In this document: positions 1 through 13,327 of the stretch, piece after piece | Layout: each line of letters begins with the position of its first letter | Position numbering within the stretch: the stretch's first letter is position 1 | Assembly: GCA_029582165.1 (NCBI GenBank) | Contig: CM055877.1 | Location: forward strand, 41,110,749 to 41,174,748 | Reading direction: 5' to 3' | From: Portulaca oleracea | Taxonomy: Eukaryota; Streptophyta; Magnoliopsida; Caryophyllales; Portulacaceae | DNA: 64,000 bases | The notes under the pieces: generated by a model | Told to the model about the DNA's origin: nothing | Database searches by the model: none | What the model saw: the letters and a program-made list of their open reading frames with translations, nothing else | Program-made: the position numbers and the translations under genes

Positions 1-655
1 GTGTGGGGAGTTGCTTGCAATTAAAAAGAAATGTACTAACTCCACCCCCCTTTATTATACTACTATATACTTCCCTCCTTATTAAATTAAACCCCTTAAT
101 ATAATCTGAATTTGTAAAATAATTCCAATAATTGTAAATGTATCCATCTCAAAAAAAAAAAAATAGTTTGTACCAAATAAAATCAATTGATAATAATTGG
201 GTAAAATAAAATAAACCTTGGATGTAGAAAATCCAAATAAATGAAATATAAATATTACTTGCACTTAAATGAAATAAATATACCCCAAATAAATTAAGGT
301 CTTGGGTAATAAAATATAAATGTTACGAGGTCGAATAATTAGACCCCTTTCGGTTAAGAAAACCGCGTAAACGGTAACACCCGATACAAATTAACTTAAC
401 GTGTAAATAACTTTAAAACATAAATCGTATAACCTGAAATACTTTAACTCTATGTATGAACATGTAAAGTAAAATTTTTAAGCCGACAACTCGGCACCTT
501 AGCCATCTCCTGCACGAGACACGACGCCGATAACAATAAATAATTAAGTAAATCAATAAATAAATAAAGGTAAACGCGAAAAAATTCATAACGCGATTTG
601 GGTAATTACTGTGCTTAATATATAATTAAACATGATTTTGGGGTGGTTTGTTACA
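1..655. repeat. Terminal part of an LTR-like repeat
   Basis: AT-rich non-coding sequence ending in GGTTTGTTACA at 645-655, directly against LINE sequence. Plant Gypsy (Tekay/Del-type) LTRs typically begin TGTAACA and end TGTTACA, so this may be the end of an LTR inserted in the LINE. The other end lies outside the window, so orientation, length and target duplication cannot be tested. No gene is visible. Confidence 0.35.
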
Positions 656-825
656 ATAATCCAGTACCAAACATTATCTTCCAACAAAGTTTGCACATAA
701 AGGCCTCATTTACAGCCTCCACCTTTCGCAACCCAAGGCCTCCATATTTTTTTGGGTGACAGATTTTGTCCCATGCGACAAGTAGAATGCCTTTGTTGGT
801 ATTCAGATCATTCCAGAAGAAGTTC
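656..825 (-). mobile_element. L1-type LINE ORF2 fragment, C-terminal side of RT
   Basis: The minus strand reads as the region following the reverse transcriptase domain of plant L1 ORF2, including KKYGGLGLRKVEAVNEAF. It is the continuation of the LINE piece at 8058-9528: the two are separated only by the LTR element at 826-8057, which duplicated AGTTC on insertion. The downstream 3' end is cut off by the LTR-like sequence at 1-655. It is a relic, not a functional gene. Confidence 0.75.
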
Positions 826-2120
826 TGTTCGGTTGTGGTAATTTGGGTTTCCTAAAGAGTAGGGTTGTCGAATCCACAGGGATGGTGTGTCATATTTTTA
901 GGAAATCGGTTTGATAAGATTTCAAATTGCAGGAAGCAGTAAATAAGAATTAAACTAAACTAATCGGGAAATCGAAAGCAATATAAACTAAAGAAAACAT
1001 AAACTCAAAGATGAATTAAACCTAATCTAACAAGAGTTTAAATTTCTTACTAAGAAAGCAATTAAAAGCAACTAAGAACGTTGAATGTAAAAACTGAATT
1101 AATTATTGAAATTAAAGAAGAGAAATTATACCTAGCATGCATTGTACTAATCTTGAATCTTGAAATCTTGAATCTTTAATCACGAATCTTCTCCCGAACA
1201 AACAAGAAAAGGCGTGATTTGGATTACTAAGGCTGCTCGAATCCTCACCTGTAGGGAGAATTCGAGGAATCTTAATCCTCCTCTTCACTAAAAAGGTGGA
1301 ATTTGTGGAACTATCCCTAACGAAATTTAGAATAACAAAAAAGAAAGTAAAGAACGAGAAAGAACAAGAACTTGAATTAACATTGAAAGAAAATTGTGCT
1401 TACAATGGAGGAATTGAAAGAAAACTTTAAAAGAAACTAAAACTAAGACTAAACTAAAATCTGATTATAAACTAAGAACTAATGATATCTTCTAAACTAA
1501 AACTAAAGAAAAACTAAAAACTAAAACTAAGGAAAAACTAACAAAATAAAAACTAAGATCTTTCTCCCTCATATATATGGAGGCTATTTATAATGCGAGT
1601 AAAAATAACACACGGAAAACAAACCCTAAGCGTGAATTAGCGACGGCAAAATAAATTAGACGCTGGCAGCATAGGATAGGCGTTGGCAGCGTGTAAGGCA
1701 CAATGTGATGGTTGTGTTTTGAAGTACAACGCTGTCGAGGGGAGTATGAGCGTTGCTAGCGTGGGAGCTACGAGGACAGGCGCTGCTGGAAGTTGGAATA
1801 TTGCTTGGCGCTGGTGACTTACTACTCCCTGGTGGGGGGTTCTTGGACGCTGCTGGGGGGTACCCCCTGATGGCGTCCAATTACCCCCTAGTGGGGGGTC
1901 TTCAACTGCTGGGACGCTAATTGAATTAGTATCCCCTGGTGGGGGGTCGTGGTTTGCTGCACTTTTCGCCATTTCTTTCATCTTTTCTCTTCCTTTCTTC
2001 ACTTTTCCATGAATTTTTATTAAGACCTGTAAATCACACTAACTTTCCAATCAAGTGAAGAAATCACAACCAAAAATACTCAATTTATGATCTTAATTCG
2101 ACTCAAAATGAGGCCGAACA
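826..2120 (-). repeat. Left LTR (3' LTR in element orientation)
   Basis: TG...CA-bounded, 1,295 bp, aligning along its length with 6735-8057. It contains several copies of a short GC-rich dyad of the form CCCCCTAGTGGGGG between about 1815 and 1955. Apparent minus-strand reading frames over that stretch also exist in the other LTR but look like by-products of the repeated GC-rich units, not a gene. Confidence 0.9.
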
Positions 2121-2135
2121 ACACTCCCACACAAA
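2121..2135 (-). other. Polypurine tract of the LTR element
   Basis: Read on the minus strand, the bases immediately before the left LTR are GTGTGGGAGTGT, in the place expected for the plus-strand primer. This agrees with the primer-binding site at the other end. Confidence 0.55.
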
Positions 2136-3240
2136 GGTTTGCTCGCCCCGAGCAAACTAAAACAAGAAAGAAAATAAAACTATCATAACTCACTTTCATA
2201 GGAATCACGGTTGCATTTAGCGTATGCAACAAGCCCTTTAAACCCCTTGGCAGCCCAAGTGGACGAGAAAGGTCTCGTGAGGGTTTATAGACGCTATATC
2301 CAAAAAAGCAAAGGAAAAGAAAAGAAAAGAAAAAGAAAGAAAAGAAAAGAAGAGAAAGAAAACTTAAAAACTAAAGGAAAGAAAGAAAGAAAGAAAGAAA
2401 AGAGAAAAAAAGAGAAACACTTTGTAAAGATAAGAGGCGAAATCAAGAAAGGATCAACACAAAGGAGGTTCACACACACGGTCGCGAAACTAATTACTCA
2501 AACAATGCATTCACTCAACTCAGAACAGTTAATAAGAACTATCAAGGCAACAAGCAAGACTGTTACTAGACATCACAATTTTCACCTTACACATGCATAA
2601 GGTTGATGGGTTCCTCGTGCTCAAGTGCAGTGTTTCTGGCTAGTTTTTGTTTAAGACAAGGTCTACTCGGTTAGAAATAACTACTCACACACCCATGCTC
2701 GTTATTTAATGAATTATTGATGGTTCCCCTCTCTATTTTGTGTTGCCCTTGGCTTGGTGAGGGTCGCAGGTTACATAGAGATCGGTTCCACACTTATTGC
2801 ATTACTCTTTTTAGTGTTGGGTTTTTCGAGAATTGAACGGCCCTGAAAGGGGTCTACTCTTCCTACATAGATCCTTTCTATACACAAATGAGGTGCTTAA
2901 GGGGCGTGAGTGTCGCACCACTCACACCAATCTATGTGGGTGAACCAACAATTTTCAGAATTTCTTAGATCACTATTTTTGTGTTAGTATTTTTGGGAAT
3001 TAAACGGTCCATAAATGGGGTTTACCCTCCCAACACAGGCTACTCCATACGCAATCGAACTGCTTAAGGGGTAAGAGCGTCGTACCACTGATACCAACCC
3101 GTGTAGGTGTACTAACATTTTTTTAATTTTAATTATTATTATTATTTTTTATTTTAAATTATTAACGCATGGGTATTCGAGAAGCTAAAACTTTCCTCCT
3201 AAACCAAGACCATCACATTAACTAACCTAGAAGTGAATTC
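2136..3240 (-). repeat. Non-coding interior of the LTR element with a diverged tandem duplication
   Basis: No coding capacity. A lysine-rich plus-strand frame at 2211-2600 comes from an A/G-rich low-complexity stretch (about 2300-2420). From 2815 to 3120 a unit of about 160-170 bp occurs twice, each copy with GRGAATTRAACGG, a GGGGTYTACYCT block, a GGTGCTTAAGGGG-like block and a TGTRGGTG block; the copies differ by perhaps a quarter of their bases. A 3' untranslated region is the simplest reading. Confidence 0.5.
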
Positions 3241-3245
3241 CTAAG

Positions 3246-3941
3246 TGTTGGGGAGATCCAGGGGGGGGGGAGCCCACTTCAACCAAGGCCCATGGTACAC
3301 AAGTTAAGTGAGGTTCCATCTTAAAACCAATTGGTGTTAAGAGGAGTAACCCACTTGACATATATACCATGTCCTTTTTCTTTACTTTTCCGATGTGGGA
3401 CATTTTTGCTCATGGGTGAATCCCAACAATCTCCCTCTTCACACAAGAGTCTCTCCCCCTTAATCGGAAGCCTCTTTTTGACCAAGGTTTCAAGTCACCA
3501 TCAAGAGCCCATCATAGCCGCACCTTACTCTGCAGAACCGCACCCTACTCCACCTGAGTCTCATGCCACCACTCTGTCTCAAGAGTCCCAGCCGCACCTT
3601 ACTTCACAGAGCCGCACCCTACTCCATTTGAGTCTCATGCCACCACTCTAAGCATTCAAGAGACCCAGCCGCGCACGCGCTATGGTCCCTGCTCCTGTCC
3701 ACTGTGATCTTCCCGCACCTTGCACGCGCCCTGCCGAACGAACCATCGGCTCTGATACCACTTGTTGGGGAGATCCAAGGGGGAGCCTACTTCAACCAAG
3801 GCCCATGGTACACAAGTTAAGTGAGGTTTCATCTTAAAACCAACTAGTGTTAAGAGGAGTAAGCCACTTGACATATATACTATGTCCATTCTCTTTACTT
3901 TTCCGATGTGGGACATTTTTACTCATGGGTGAATCCCAACA
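3246..3941 (-). mobile_element. TRIM (miniature LTR retrotransposon)
   Basis: Two short LTRs, 3246-3428 and 3763-3941, start TGTTGGGG and end TCCCAACA. A 5-bp duplication CTAAG lies at 3241-3245 and 3942-3946. On the minus strand a perfect initiator-Met tRNA primer site (TGGTATCAGAGCC, 3748-3760) follows the right LTR. The interior of about 330 bp is non-coding and contains an internal duplication of roughly 65 bp (CCGCACC...CCACTCT, about 3530-3650). It inserted into the larger LTR element and so is younger than it. Confidence 0.9.
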
Positions 3942-3946
3942 CTAAG

Positions 3947-4570
3947 GATACCACATGGTTCCTAGAAGTGAATTCCTAAGGATACCACATGGTTGCAAAT
4001 ACAGGTGAGATTATTATGTTTAGGAAAAGCAATAATCAAGCCTAAAGCCTATCGAGCATTCACTAACTATTCCTAACTAAGCGACTGCACTATTCTAGCA
4101 ATCAACGACACAACCATACGTACAAACTACCTCTAGCCGATAAAAATTTTAAAAATTTCGCCTAATTTCAATAATAACTAAAATTGTTTCTCTTCCAAAA
4201 ACTGTTAAGGCACTTGTGCCACCCCACTCCCACACAAAAACTCTACAATGTCCTCATTGTGAATAAAGCGACACCACACAAAAGAAAAAACACACAAAAG
4301 AAAAGAAAAACACAAGCTGGCATGCATGTCACCCCCACTCCCACACAAAAAGGCCAACAATGTCCTTATTGGAAACAAAAGTAATCAAGCACACCAAAGA
4401 AAATTAAGAAACACACCAAGAAAAAGAAAAATAAAATAAACTACTCACTAACCATATTTAAAAAAAAGGAATAGGAAGGATATTACCTCATTGGGTACTG
4501 AGTATACCCAAACAATGAAGTCTCGCTTAAAATAATAAGACCCACACATGGAGCATAAGCCACTCCATTC
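3947..4570. repeat. Non-coding interior of the LTR element
   Basis: Between the TRIM and the acidic-tail reading frame. It contains two copies of a CCCCACTCCCACACAAAAA block (about 4220 and 4335), each followed by an AATGTCCTYATTG motif; the first block also resembles sequence just inside the left LTR. No gene. Confidence 0.45.
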
Positions 4571-5737
4571 TCACCTCAAGATTGCGGGCACCATCTCAGA
4601 ACCATTCAATGCCCGTAGTAATAAGTCATGCATCCTAGCATGCATCTCCAAGTGGTGAACATACGAGCACAATCTCAATAGTACACCAACAAATGTTGGT
4701 GCTCTCAACAGTTTATCAAAAGCCCTAGAAAAGTCAGCAAAGTAATGAAATGAATGCACAAACTTAATTTTCCTAGGCAAGTCCTCTAGGTAGGTGCTAT
4801 AGGAATCAGTGAGGAAATTATACTCTCCTAAAAAGCCTAGGGACTTCATAAACTCAGGTTCATGAGAAAGGAGTGTAGGAAAACAAATCACATGAAGGGG
4901 AGGTGGGGAAATAATTTCAATTTCATTAGAACACAAAGTAGAATCCTCACACTCAACCTCCATGCAATTTTCATCAATTTCAGACTCCAATTCACAACTT
5001 TCATCCAATTCATCATATTCATCAGTGGGTGATAAAGAAAAAGTAGGGTTATACCACATGACAACACTTTCAACATTACAAGAAGGTGCATCATCATCTA
5101 TATCAATTTCAAATTCAAATTCATCAGAAGAACTATCAGTATCAGAAGACAAATGTGCATCATTCAAAGCATCATCGAAAGTGAAAATACAATGTTTTGG
5201 GTCACGACCCATCGTGAAAGACTCATACTCACACACAAATGTATCATGGAAATCAAGATCCTGAGTTAGAAGAGAGGGGGGAGGAGTAACTATAGATGAA
5301 TCCTCAGATTGATCAACACATATAGATTGAGCATGTAAATCAATAGGATGTGGCGATAAACTAGCACTAGGCTCCTCATCTACAAAAGATGTACCAGAAT
5401 TAACATCAGGACATTCAATCATATCCTCACATAATGGCATGGATAAAGGTGTGACTAGTGATTCATTAATCATATTTTCATGGAGCACAACATCATCACA
5501 CACTAATTCACTAATTGTGGAATTCTTCTTCATCAATGGTGTCTCATCCTCAAGTATAATCTCACTAATGGGCTCACTAACCTGATCAGACTCGGTATCA
5601 CAAGATTTTTCCATACTCTCAACAGGTGAAGGGGAAGGAGGTTTAGTAAATATAAACATTGGACCATCATCCTCATCCTCTATTTCACACACACGAGTAT
5701 TATTCAATTTAGGTTTAGCAGAATCAAACCCATCCAT
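4571..5737 (-). pseudogene. Acidic C-terminal part of the element's gag-like protein
   Basis: An open frame of 388 codons, rich in Asp, Glu and Ser in its first three quarters (several runs such as EIEDEDDGP and ESEIDENCMEVECEDS) and more hydrophobic at the end. The upstream frame, if the MITE is discounted, continues through a CCHC zinc knuckle and the gag-like domain at 6336-6593, so the Met at 5737 is probably not the original start. I recognise no enzyme domain. It is intact over 388 codons, unlike the upstream part, which has two stops. It may be the tail of a gag protein particular to this non-autonomous family. Confidence 0.6.
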
Positions 5738-5784
5738 AAAAGCTTTGAATGCAGGGTATTCAAAGCAAGCATCAAATGAATGAC

Positions 5785-6135
5785 AAAAAAATTACTCGGA
5801 GGTACCCCAATATTTAGAGAAACTATTTTTCGGTATCCTAACTTTTCAAAACTAATTTTGAGGTACCCTCACTTTTTGGGTTAGTAATTATTTGGTGCTT
5901 TTCCGGCCAATAATTTTATTAACTGACCGAAATGCCCTCATTCTTCTTCTTCAAGGATATTTCTTCAATTAGGGAAGAACAAGGGCATTTTGGTCACTTA
6001 ATAAAATTAATGGTTGAAAAAACACCAAATAATTACTAACCCAAAAAGTAAGGGTACCTCAAAATTAGTTTTGAAAAGTTAGGGTACCAGAAAAACATTT
6101 TACCAAAAGTTAGGGTACCTCAGTGTAACTTTTTG
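5785..6135. mobile_element. MULE-type MITE (foldback)
   Basis: 351 bp with long terminal inverted repeats: the left arm (from AAAAAAATTACTCGGAGGTACC) pairs with the right arm over more than 100 bp, giving a near-complete hairpin around about 5940-5975. The 10-bp duplication AATGAATGAC at 5775-5784 and 6136-6145 fits Mutator-like transposition. It sits inside coding sequence of the LTR element. Confidence 0.88.
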
Positions 6136-6335
6136 AATGAATGACCCCAAGCTTGACATACAGAACACTAAGGAGGAACCTTGCTATTGGGACATTGAGA
6201 AGATTCACAAAAATTTTCCACATATTCCCCACCAATAGAATGACCACTCAGATTTTGAGGGTACTCATGATATGGTATGGCTAAAGTCTCAGAGGGTGAT
6301 GTATAATAAGAAATATGGGATTCAAAGGGAGAATT

Positions 6336-6593
6336 TTATTGTTCACATTCATAAGTGTCCCTAGACAACCATTCAAGAAATTCCAGTGCCTCATCTTCTC
6401 CTAAATTAGAAAACCCATAATATTCTAAGATATTACAAGTTTCATAATTTATACCCTCATACACAATATCCAAGATATCTAATGTGTCATGTGAGAAACC
6501 ATATGATTCACATTCAGCAAGATAATTCTGTAATCTAGCAAAATATCTCAAAAATATTTCTTGCTCGAATTGTGGGACCCTAACATCGGTCAT
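6336..6593 (-). pseudogene. Gag-like domain of the LTR element
   Basis: An 85-residue frame close to the primer-binding site. The pattern FLRYFARLQNYLAEC...IYEGINYET (with DEALEFLEWLS) resembles the capsid-like retrotransposon gag domain of plant Gypsy elements. A TAA ends the frame at 6336, but the same frame stays open behind it to a second stop (6168-6170) just before the zinc knuckle. Both stops could arise by C-to-T change from glutamine codons. The predicted Met at 6593 lies about 120 bp from the primer site, a normal position for gag. Confidence 0.6.
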
Positions 6594-6711
6594 TACTCTT
6601 TTTTTATTTGTTTTTCAATTATTATGTTCACATTTTTTTTTGAATTAAATTACAACTAAGAAAGCAATAAACTATTTACACACAAACCAATAACATAATC
6701 TACCAAATAAG

Positions 6712-6733
6712 GTCATCCTCGGCAACAACGCCA
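6712..6733 (-). other. Primer-binding site, tRNA-Asp type
   Basis: The minus strand reads TGGCGTTGTTGCCGAGGAT one base inside the right LTR. Plant Athila/Tat-type elements use TGGCGCCGTTGCCGGGGA, complementary to tRNA-Asp, so this is a match with a few transitions. It fixes the element's orientation. Confidence 0.7.
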
Positions 6734-6734
6734 T

Positions 6735-8057
6735 TGTTCGGTTGTGGTAATTTGGGTTTCTAAAAGAGTAGGGTTGTCGAATCCACATGGATGGTGTGTC
6801 AGGTTTTTAGGAAATTGGTTTGATAAGGTTTCAAATTGCAGGAAGCAGTAAATAAGAATTAAACTAAACTAATCGGGAAATCGAAAGCAATAAAAACTAA
6901 AAAAAACATAAACTCAAGGATGAATTAAACCTAATCTAACAAGAATTTAAATTTCTAACAAAGAAAGCAATTAAAAGCAACTAAGAACGTTGAATGTAAA
7001 AACTGAATTAATTACTGAAATTAAAGAAGAGAAATTATACCTAGCATGCATTGTACTAATCTTGAATCTTGAAATCTTGAATCTTTAATCACGAATCTTC
7101 TCCCGAACAAACAAGAAAAGACATGATTTGGATTACTAAGACTGCTCGAATCCTCACCTGTAGGGAGAATTCGAGGAATCTTAATCCTCCTCTTCACTAA
7201 AAAGGTGGAATTTGTGGAACTATCCCTAATGAAATTTAGAATAACAAAAAAGAAAGTAAAGAACGAGTAAGAACAAGAACTTGAATTAACATTGAAAGAA
7301 AATTGTGCTTACAATCGAGGAATTGAAAGAAAACCTTAAAAAAACTAAAACTAAGACTAAACTAAAATCTGATTATAAACTAAGAACTGATGATATCTTC
7401 TAAACTAAACTAAAACTAAAGAAAAACTAAAACCTAAACCAACTAAGGAAAAACTAAAAAATAAAAACTAAGATCTCTCTCTGTGATATATACGGAGGCT
7501 GTTTATAATGCGAGTAAAAATAACACAAGGAAAACAAACCCTAAGCGTGAACTAGCGGCGACAAAATAAATTAGACGCTGGCAGTGGAGGATAGGCGCTG
7601 GAAGCGTGTAAGGCAGAATGTGATGGTTGTGTTTTGAAGTACAACACTGCCGAGGGGAGTATGAGCACTGCTAGTATGGGAGCTACGACGGCAGGCGCTG
7701 CTGGAAGTTGGAGTATTGCTTGGCGCTGGTAACTTAGTACCCCCTGGTGGGGGGTTCTTGGACGCTGCTGGGGTACCCCCTGGTGGCGTCCAGTTACCCC
7801 CTAGTGGGGGGACTTCAGCTGCTAGGACGCTAGATGCATTAGTATCCCCTGGTGGGGGGTGATTACCCCCTAGTGGGGGGTCGTGGTTTGCTGCACTTTT
7901 TCGCAATTTCTTTCATTTTTTCCCTTCCTTTCTTCAGTTCTCCAAGAATTTTGATTTAGACTTGTAAATCACACTAGTTTTCCAATCAAGTAAAGAAATC
8001 ACAATTAAAAAAATACTCAACTTATGGTCTTAATTCGGCTCAAAATGAGACCGAACA
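6735..8057 (-). repeat. Right LTR (5' LTR in element orientation)
   Basis: 1,323 bp, TG...CA-bounded, aligned with 826-2120. It carries the same series of CCCC(C)TRGTGGGG dyads at about 7735-7885, with one more copy than the left LTR, which partly explains the length difference. Confidence 0.9.
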
Positions 8058-9528
8058 AGTTCCAACTAGTGCGGTCAATTTGGCGGGCCGTCTCTTTGGG
8101 AAGCCGAAAACATTGCATAGTTTGTGTCGGTATAGATTCATTGTGGGATTGTATGAGGACCTTCCTCCCAGCTTTTAAATAAATTTTAATTTCCAATCTT
8201 GGAGCTTATCCATAGCCTTTGTCACAATGTCTGTGAAAAGGCATTTAGAAGGTCTGCCTTTAAATACCGGACAACCTTGATGTTTACCAAGGTTATCATG
8301 TCGTTTGATTTCAAAAATTCTTGCAACATTTTGCTTGACACGCACATTAACATTTCTTGACAAAGTCATGGAGGATTTATGGAAGTTAATCAAATGGCCT
8401 GATAAACTACAAAAATTATTCAAAATTGCTTGCAGTCATAAACAAGGCAGTCATCCGCAAACAAAAGACAAGGGATGCGGTCCGCCCGCGGAGCAATCTT
8501 AAAACCAATTCCAGATTTTGGATTAGTCAAAGCCTTTCTCAAAAGGCAAACTAGAGCTTCCATGCACAGAATAAATAGATAGGGCGACAGGGGGTCACCT
8601 TGTCTAATTCCTCGTGATGGTTTGAAAAACCCACATGATTCACCATTCACAATTATCGAATATGACACCGAAGTGATACACTCTTTTATCCAAGTTATCC
8701 ATCGCTGGTGAAAACCAAACTTCTCAAGGACCTGAAACAAGAAGTCCCATTCAATACGATCATAAGCTTTTTCCATATCTAGTTTGAGAGCAACCCAACT
8801 TTTCTTACCTTTCATATTACCAAATTTGTTAATTAATTCATGGGTGAGAAGGATATTATCTTGAATTGAGCGGTTTGACACAAAAGCACTCTGCACACGA
8901 TCAATAATTTTATGTAATACAGGTCTTAGTCTGTTCACAATAATCTTTGCGATAATTTTATAAAGGATATTGCAAAGACTAATCGGACGAAGATGTGTAG
9001 ACGAACACGAGTTACTAACCTTTGGGATCAGGGCAATAAAAGTGTGATTCACCTGTTTCAGAAGCTTACCATGTGTAAAAATCTTTAATAGCTTTACAGA
9101 CATCATCCTTTACCACATGGCAATGGTTTTGAAAGAAAGCGATTCCAAACCCGTCAGGCCCGGGCGTTTTGTATTTATTTTGTTCAAAAACATCTCTTTC
9201 AATCTCTTCCACTGCATGGTCTTTGATCAACATCGCATTATCCTCACTAGTCATGCGTTGAGGAAGGTCAATCTAAAATCCCCTACCCCTCATATTAACC
9301 TATTTTTAAAGTCACGAATCAAAGTGTTCTTAATTAACATCGGGTCCTCCGTCCAGAAAGAGTCCTCAATTTTTAGTTTGGTAATACACGTTCTAGCCCT
9401 TTTTGCCTTCATAGTCATAAAGAAAAATTTAGAGTTTCTGTCTCCATTCACAAGCCATTCCTTTCGAGCCCATCTTTCCCAAAATTTTTGATTAAAAAGG
9501 TGGAGTTTCTCACGATGTTTAATTAATT
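8058..9528 (-). mobile_element. L1-type LINE ORF2 relic (RT domain)
   Basis: Minus-strand coding remnants in order: N-terminal side of RT (about 9528-9255, with VNGDRNSKFFF), a segment with NKYKTPGPDGFG (9254-9066), the RT core (9106-8420) with the catalytic FADD at about 8461-8450 and RGIRQGDPLSPYLF upstream, then connecting sequence (8423-8175). Frame changes between segments show it is dead. The endonuclease domain is missing: homology stops near 9528. It continues at 656-825 beyond the LTR insertion. Confidence 0.85.
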
Positions 9529-10838
9529 TCTACTACACACATGTGGCCGGAAACGGAATGCACTTTTCAACAATATCTATTGGAGTTATTGAAATTCAAA
9601 AGTTAGGTAACATATTATATGATTTTTTGTAACAGAGTTATTTGCATTTGTAAAATTAATTTAGTGTCTTACTTTTATTTTATTTGCTTAAAATATTTAA
9701 GAATAAGTTATGAATATTGTCATTATTTTGTTCAAATATGACACGTATTAGTTTATATTGGTAAATAGTAGTACTGTTTTATATTTTTTAATTCTTAATA
9801 ATTTTTTTATTCTTAGGTCATGTTCTTTGGTTAGGTTATTTTTAGGTTTGGATGGATAAGTTAGGATAAGTTATCATACTTTTTTGGGAATTGTGTTTTT
9901 AGAATGGATACTTTTTGTTTGGATATGTTTAAATAAGTTAGGATAAGTTGGGAGAGTTATATCCAACCTAACCAAAGAACAGGGTGTTAATTGATATCTA
10001 ACGTTGGAAAAATAGGTGACTAAGTATGATATTATATATTATTGAATATTGACCAAACACATTTTTTGTTGTTTCAGTATTTATGTCTTTATTTTATCAT
10101 ATTTTTAATTGGTTGCATCCCCTCGGTATAAATCATAATTAATAAAAGGAATAAGAATGCTTATATATGATGCATTGACATGTCAAATTCAAAACTAAAA
10201 TTGTTAGTAATAAATTGTTATATATTGAAAAATAAAGTATTGCTCTTGAGATAAAATTATTTTTTTAATATTTTAACATGAAATGACATGCAAATGATGA
10301 TTTTTACTATTTTATTCAATAGAGTGTATTCGTACGTGGTATTTTATCAAAACAGTAATCATATATCCTTTATAAAAGATAGCGATTTAACACACTTTTT
10401 CATGTAGGTGATATTTCATAGTATTTTAGATAATATCAACTCATTATTCATATGTGGTGATTCATTTTCTTGCCATAAATATTTAAATTAGGGATTTACA
10501 TTTGACTGTTTTTTTTCCAACTTAAAACATATAAATTACCATTATTTATATTTAGCGGGATACTGTTTTATCTTATTTGAATTGCATTTTTATTAAATTG
10601 TTTAGTGTAAATATTTACTCGGAAGATCTTAATATTGGAAAAAAGTACAATGATTATATTTACTTATTATAACTTCAAATTTTAATATATTTTGGTGAAA
10701 ACTTAGAAAAATATACATATATTCATTTTAATATATGATATAATAAAAGTTTTTAATAATATATGTTGTCTAATTTTATCCCAACAATAGATGTTGTTTA
10801 ATTTTGTCCCGTGCAACGCACGAGTCTATGGTCTAATT
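9529..10838. other. AT-rich intergenic stretch
   Basis: No gene and no long coding remnant. A small MITE-like element lies at 9821-9981. A short palindromic motif, GTCCCGTGCAACGCACG (about 10807-10823), of a kind common in plant dispersed repeats, precedes the microsatellite. The rest shows nothing I can identify. Confidence 0.4.
9821..9981. mobile_element. Small MITE-like element
   Basis: 161 bp bounded by a perfect 17-bp inverted repeat: TGTTCTTTGGTTAGGTT at 9821-9837 and its complement at 9965-9981. The interior repeats GTTAGGATAAGTT. No clear target duplication at these limits, so the superfamily is not assigned. Confidence 0.6.

Positions 10839-13327
<2,489 letters not shown>

Larger units (their letters stand above)
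826..8057 (-). mobile_element. Complete LTR retrotransposon with gag-only coding (TR-GAG-like)
   Basis: Two LTRs (826-2120 and 6735-8057), each beginning TGTTCGG and ending CCGAACA, bound the element. The 5-bp duplication AGTTC lies at 821-825 and 8058-8062. Element orientation is minus: next to the right LTR is a match to the tRNA-Asp type primer site used by many plant Gypsy elements, and the purine-rich stretch GTGTGGGAGTGT abuts the left LTR. The interior codes only for a gag-like domain (6336-6593), a zinc knuckle and a long acidic tail (4571-5737). I see no protease, RT, RNase H or integrase, so it must have used another element's enzymes. LTRs differ by a few percent by eye. A TRIM and a MITE are nested inside. 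TR-GAG elements are the published category it fits; the family assignment is inference. Confidence 0.88.

Noticed and set aside
1637..2002. Proline-rich minus-strand frames in the left LTR
   Set aside because: Lies in the LTR dyad region; the other LTR has a different frame structure there, so not a conserved protein.
2211..2600. Lysine-rich 129-codon frame
   Set aside because: Arises from an A/G-rich low-complexity run inside the LTR element's non-coding interior.
3246..3941. Cassandra-type TRIM with a 5S rRNA promoter
   Set aside because: I looked for 5S-like sequence in the short LTRs and saw none.
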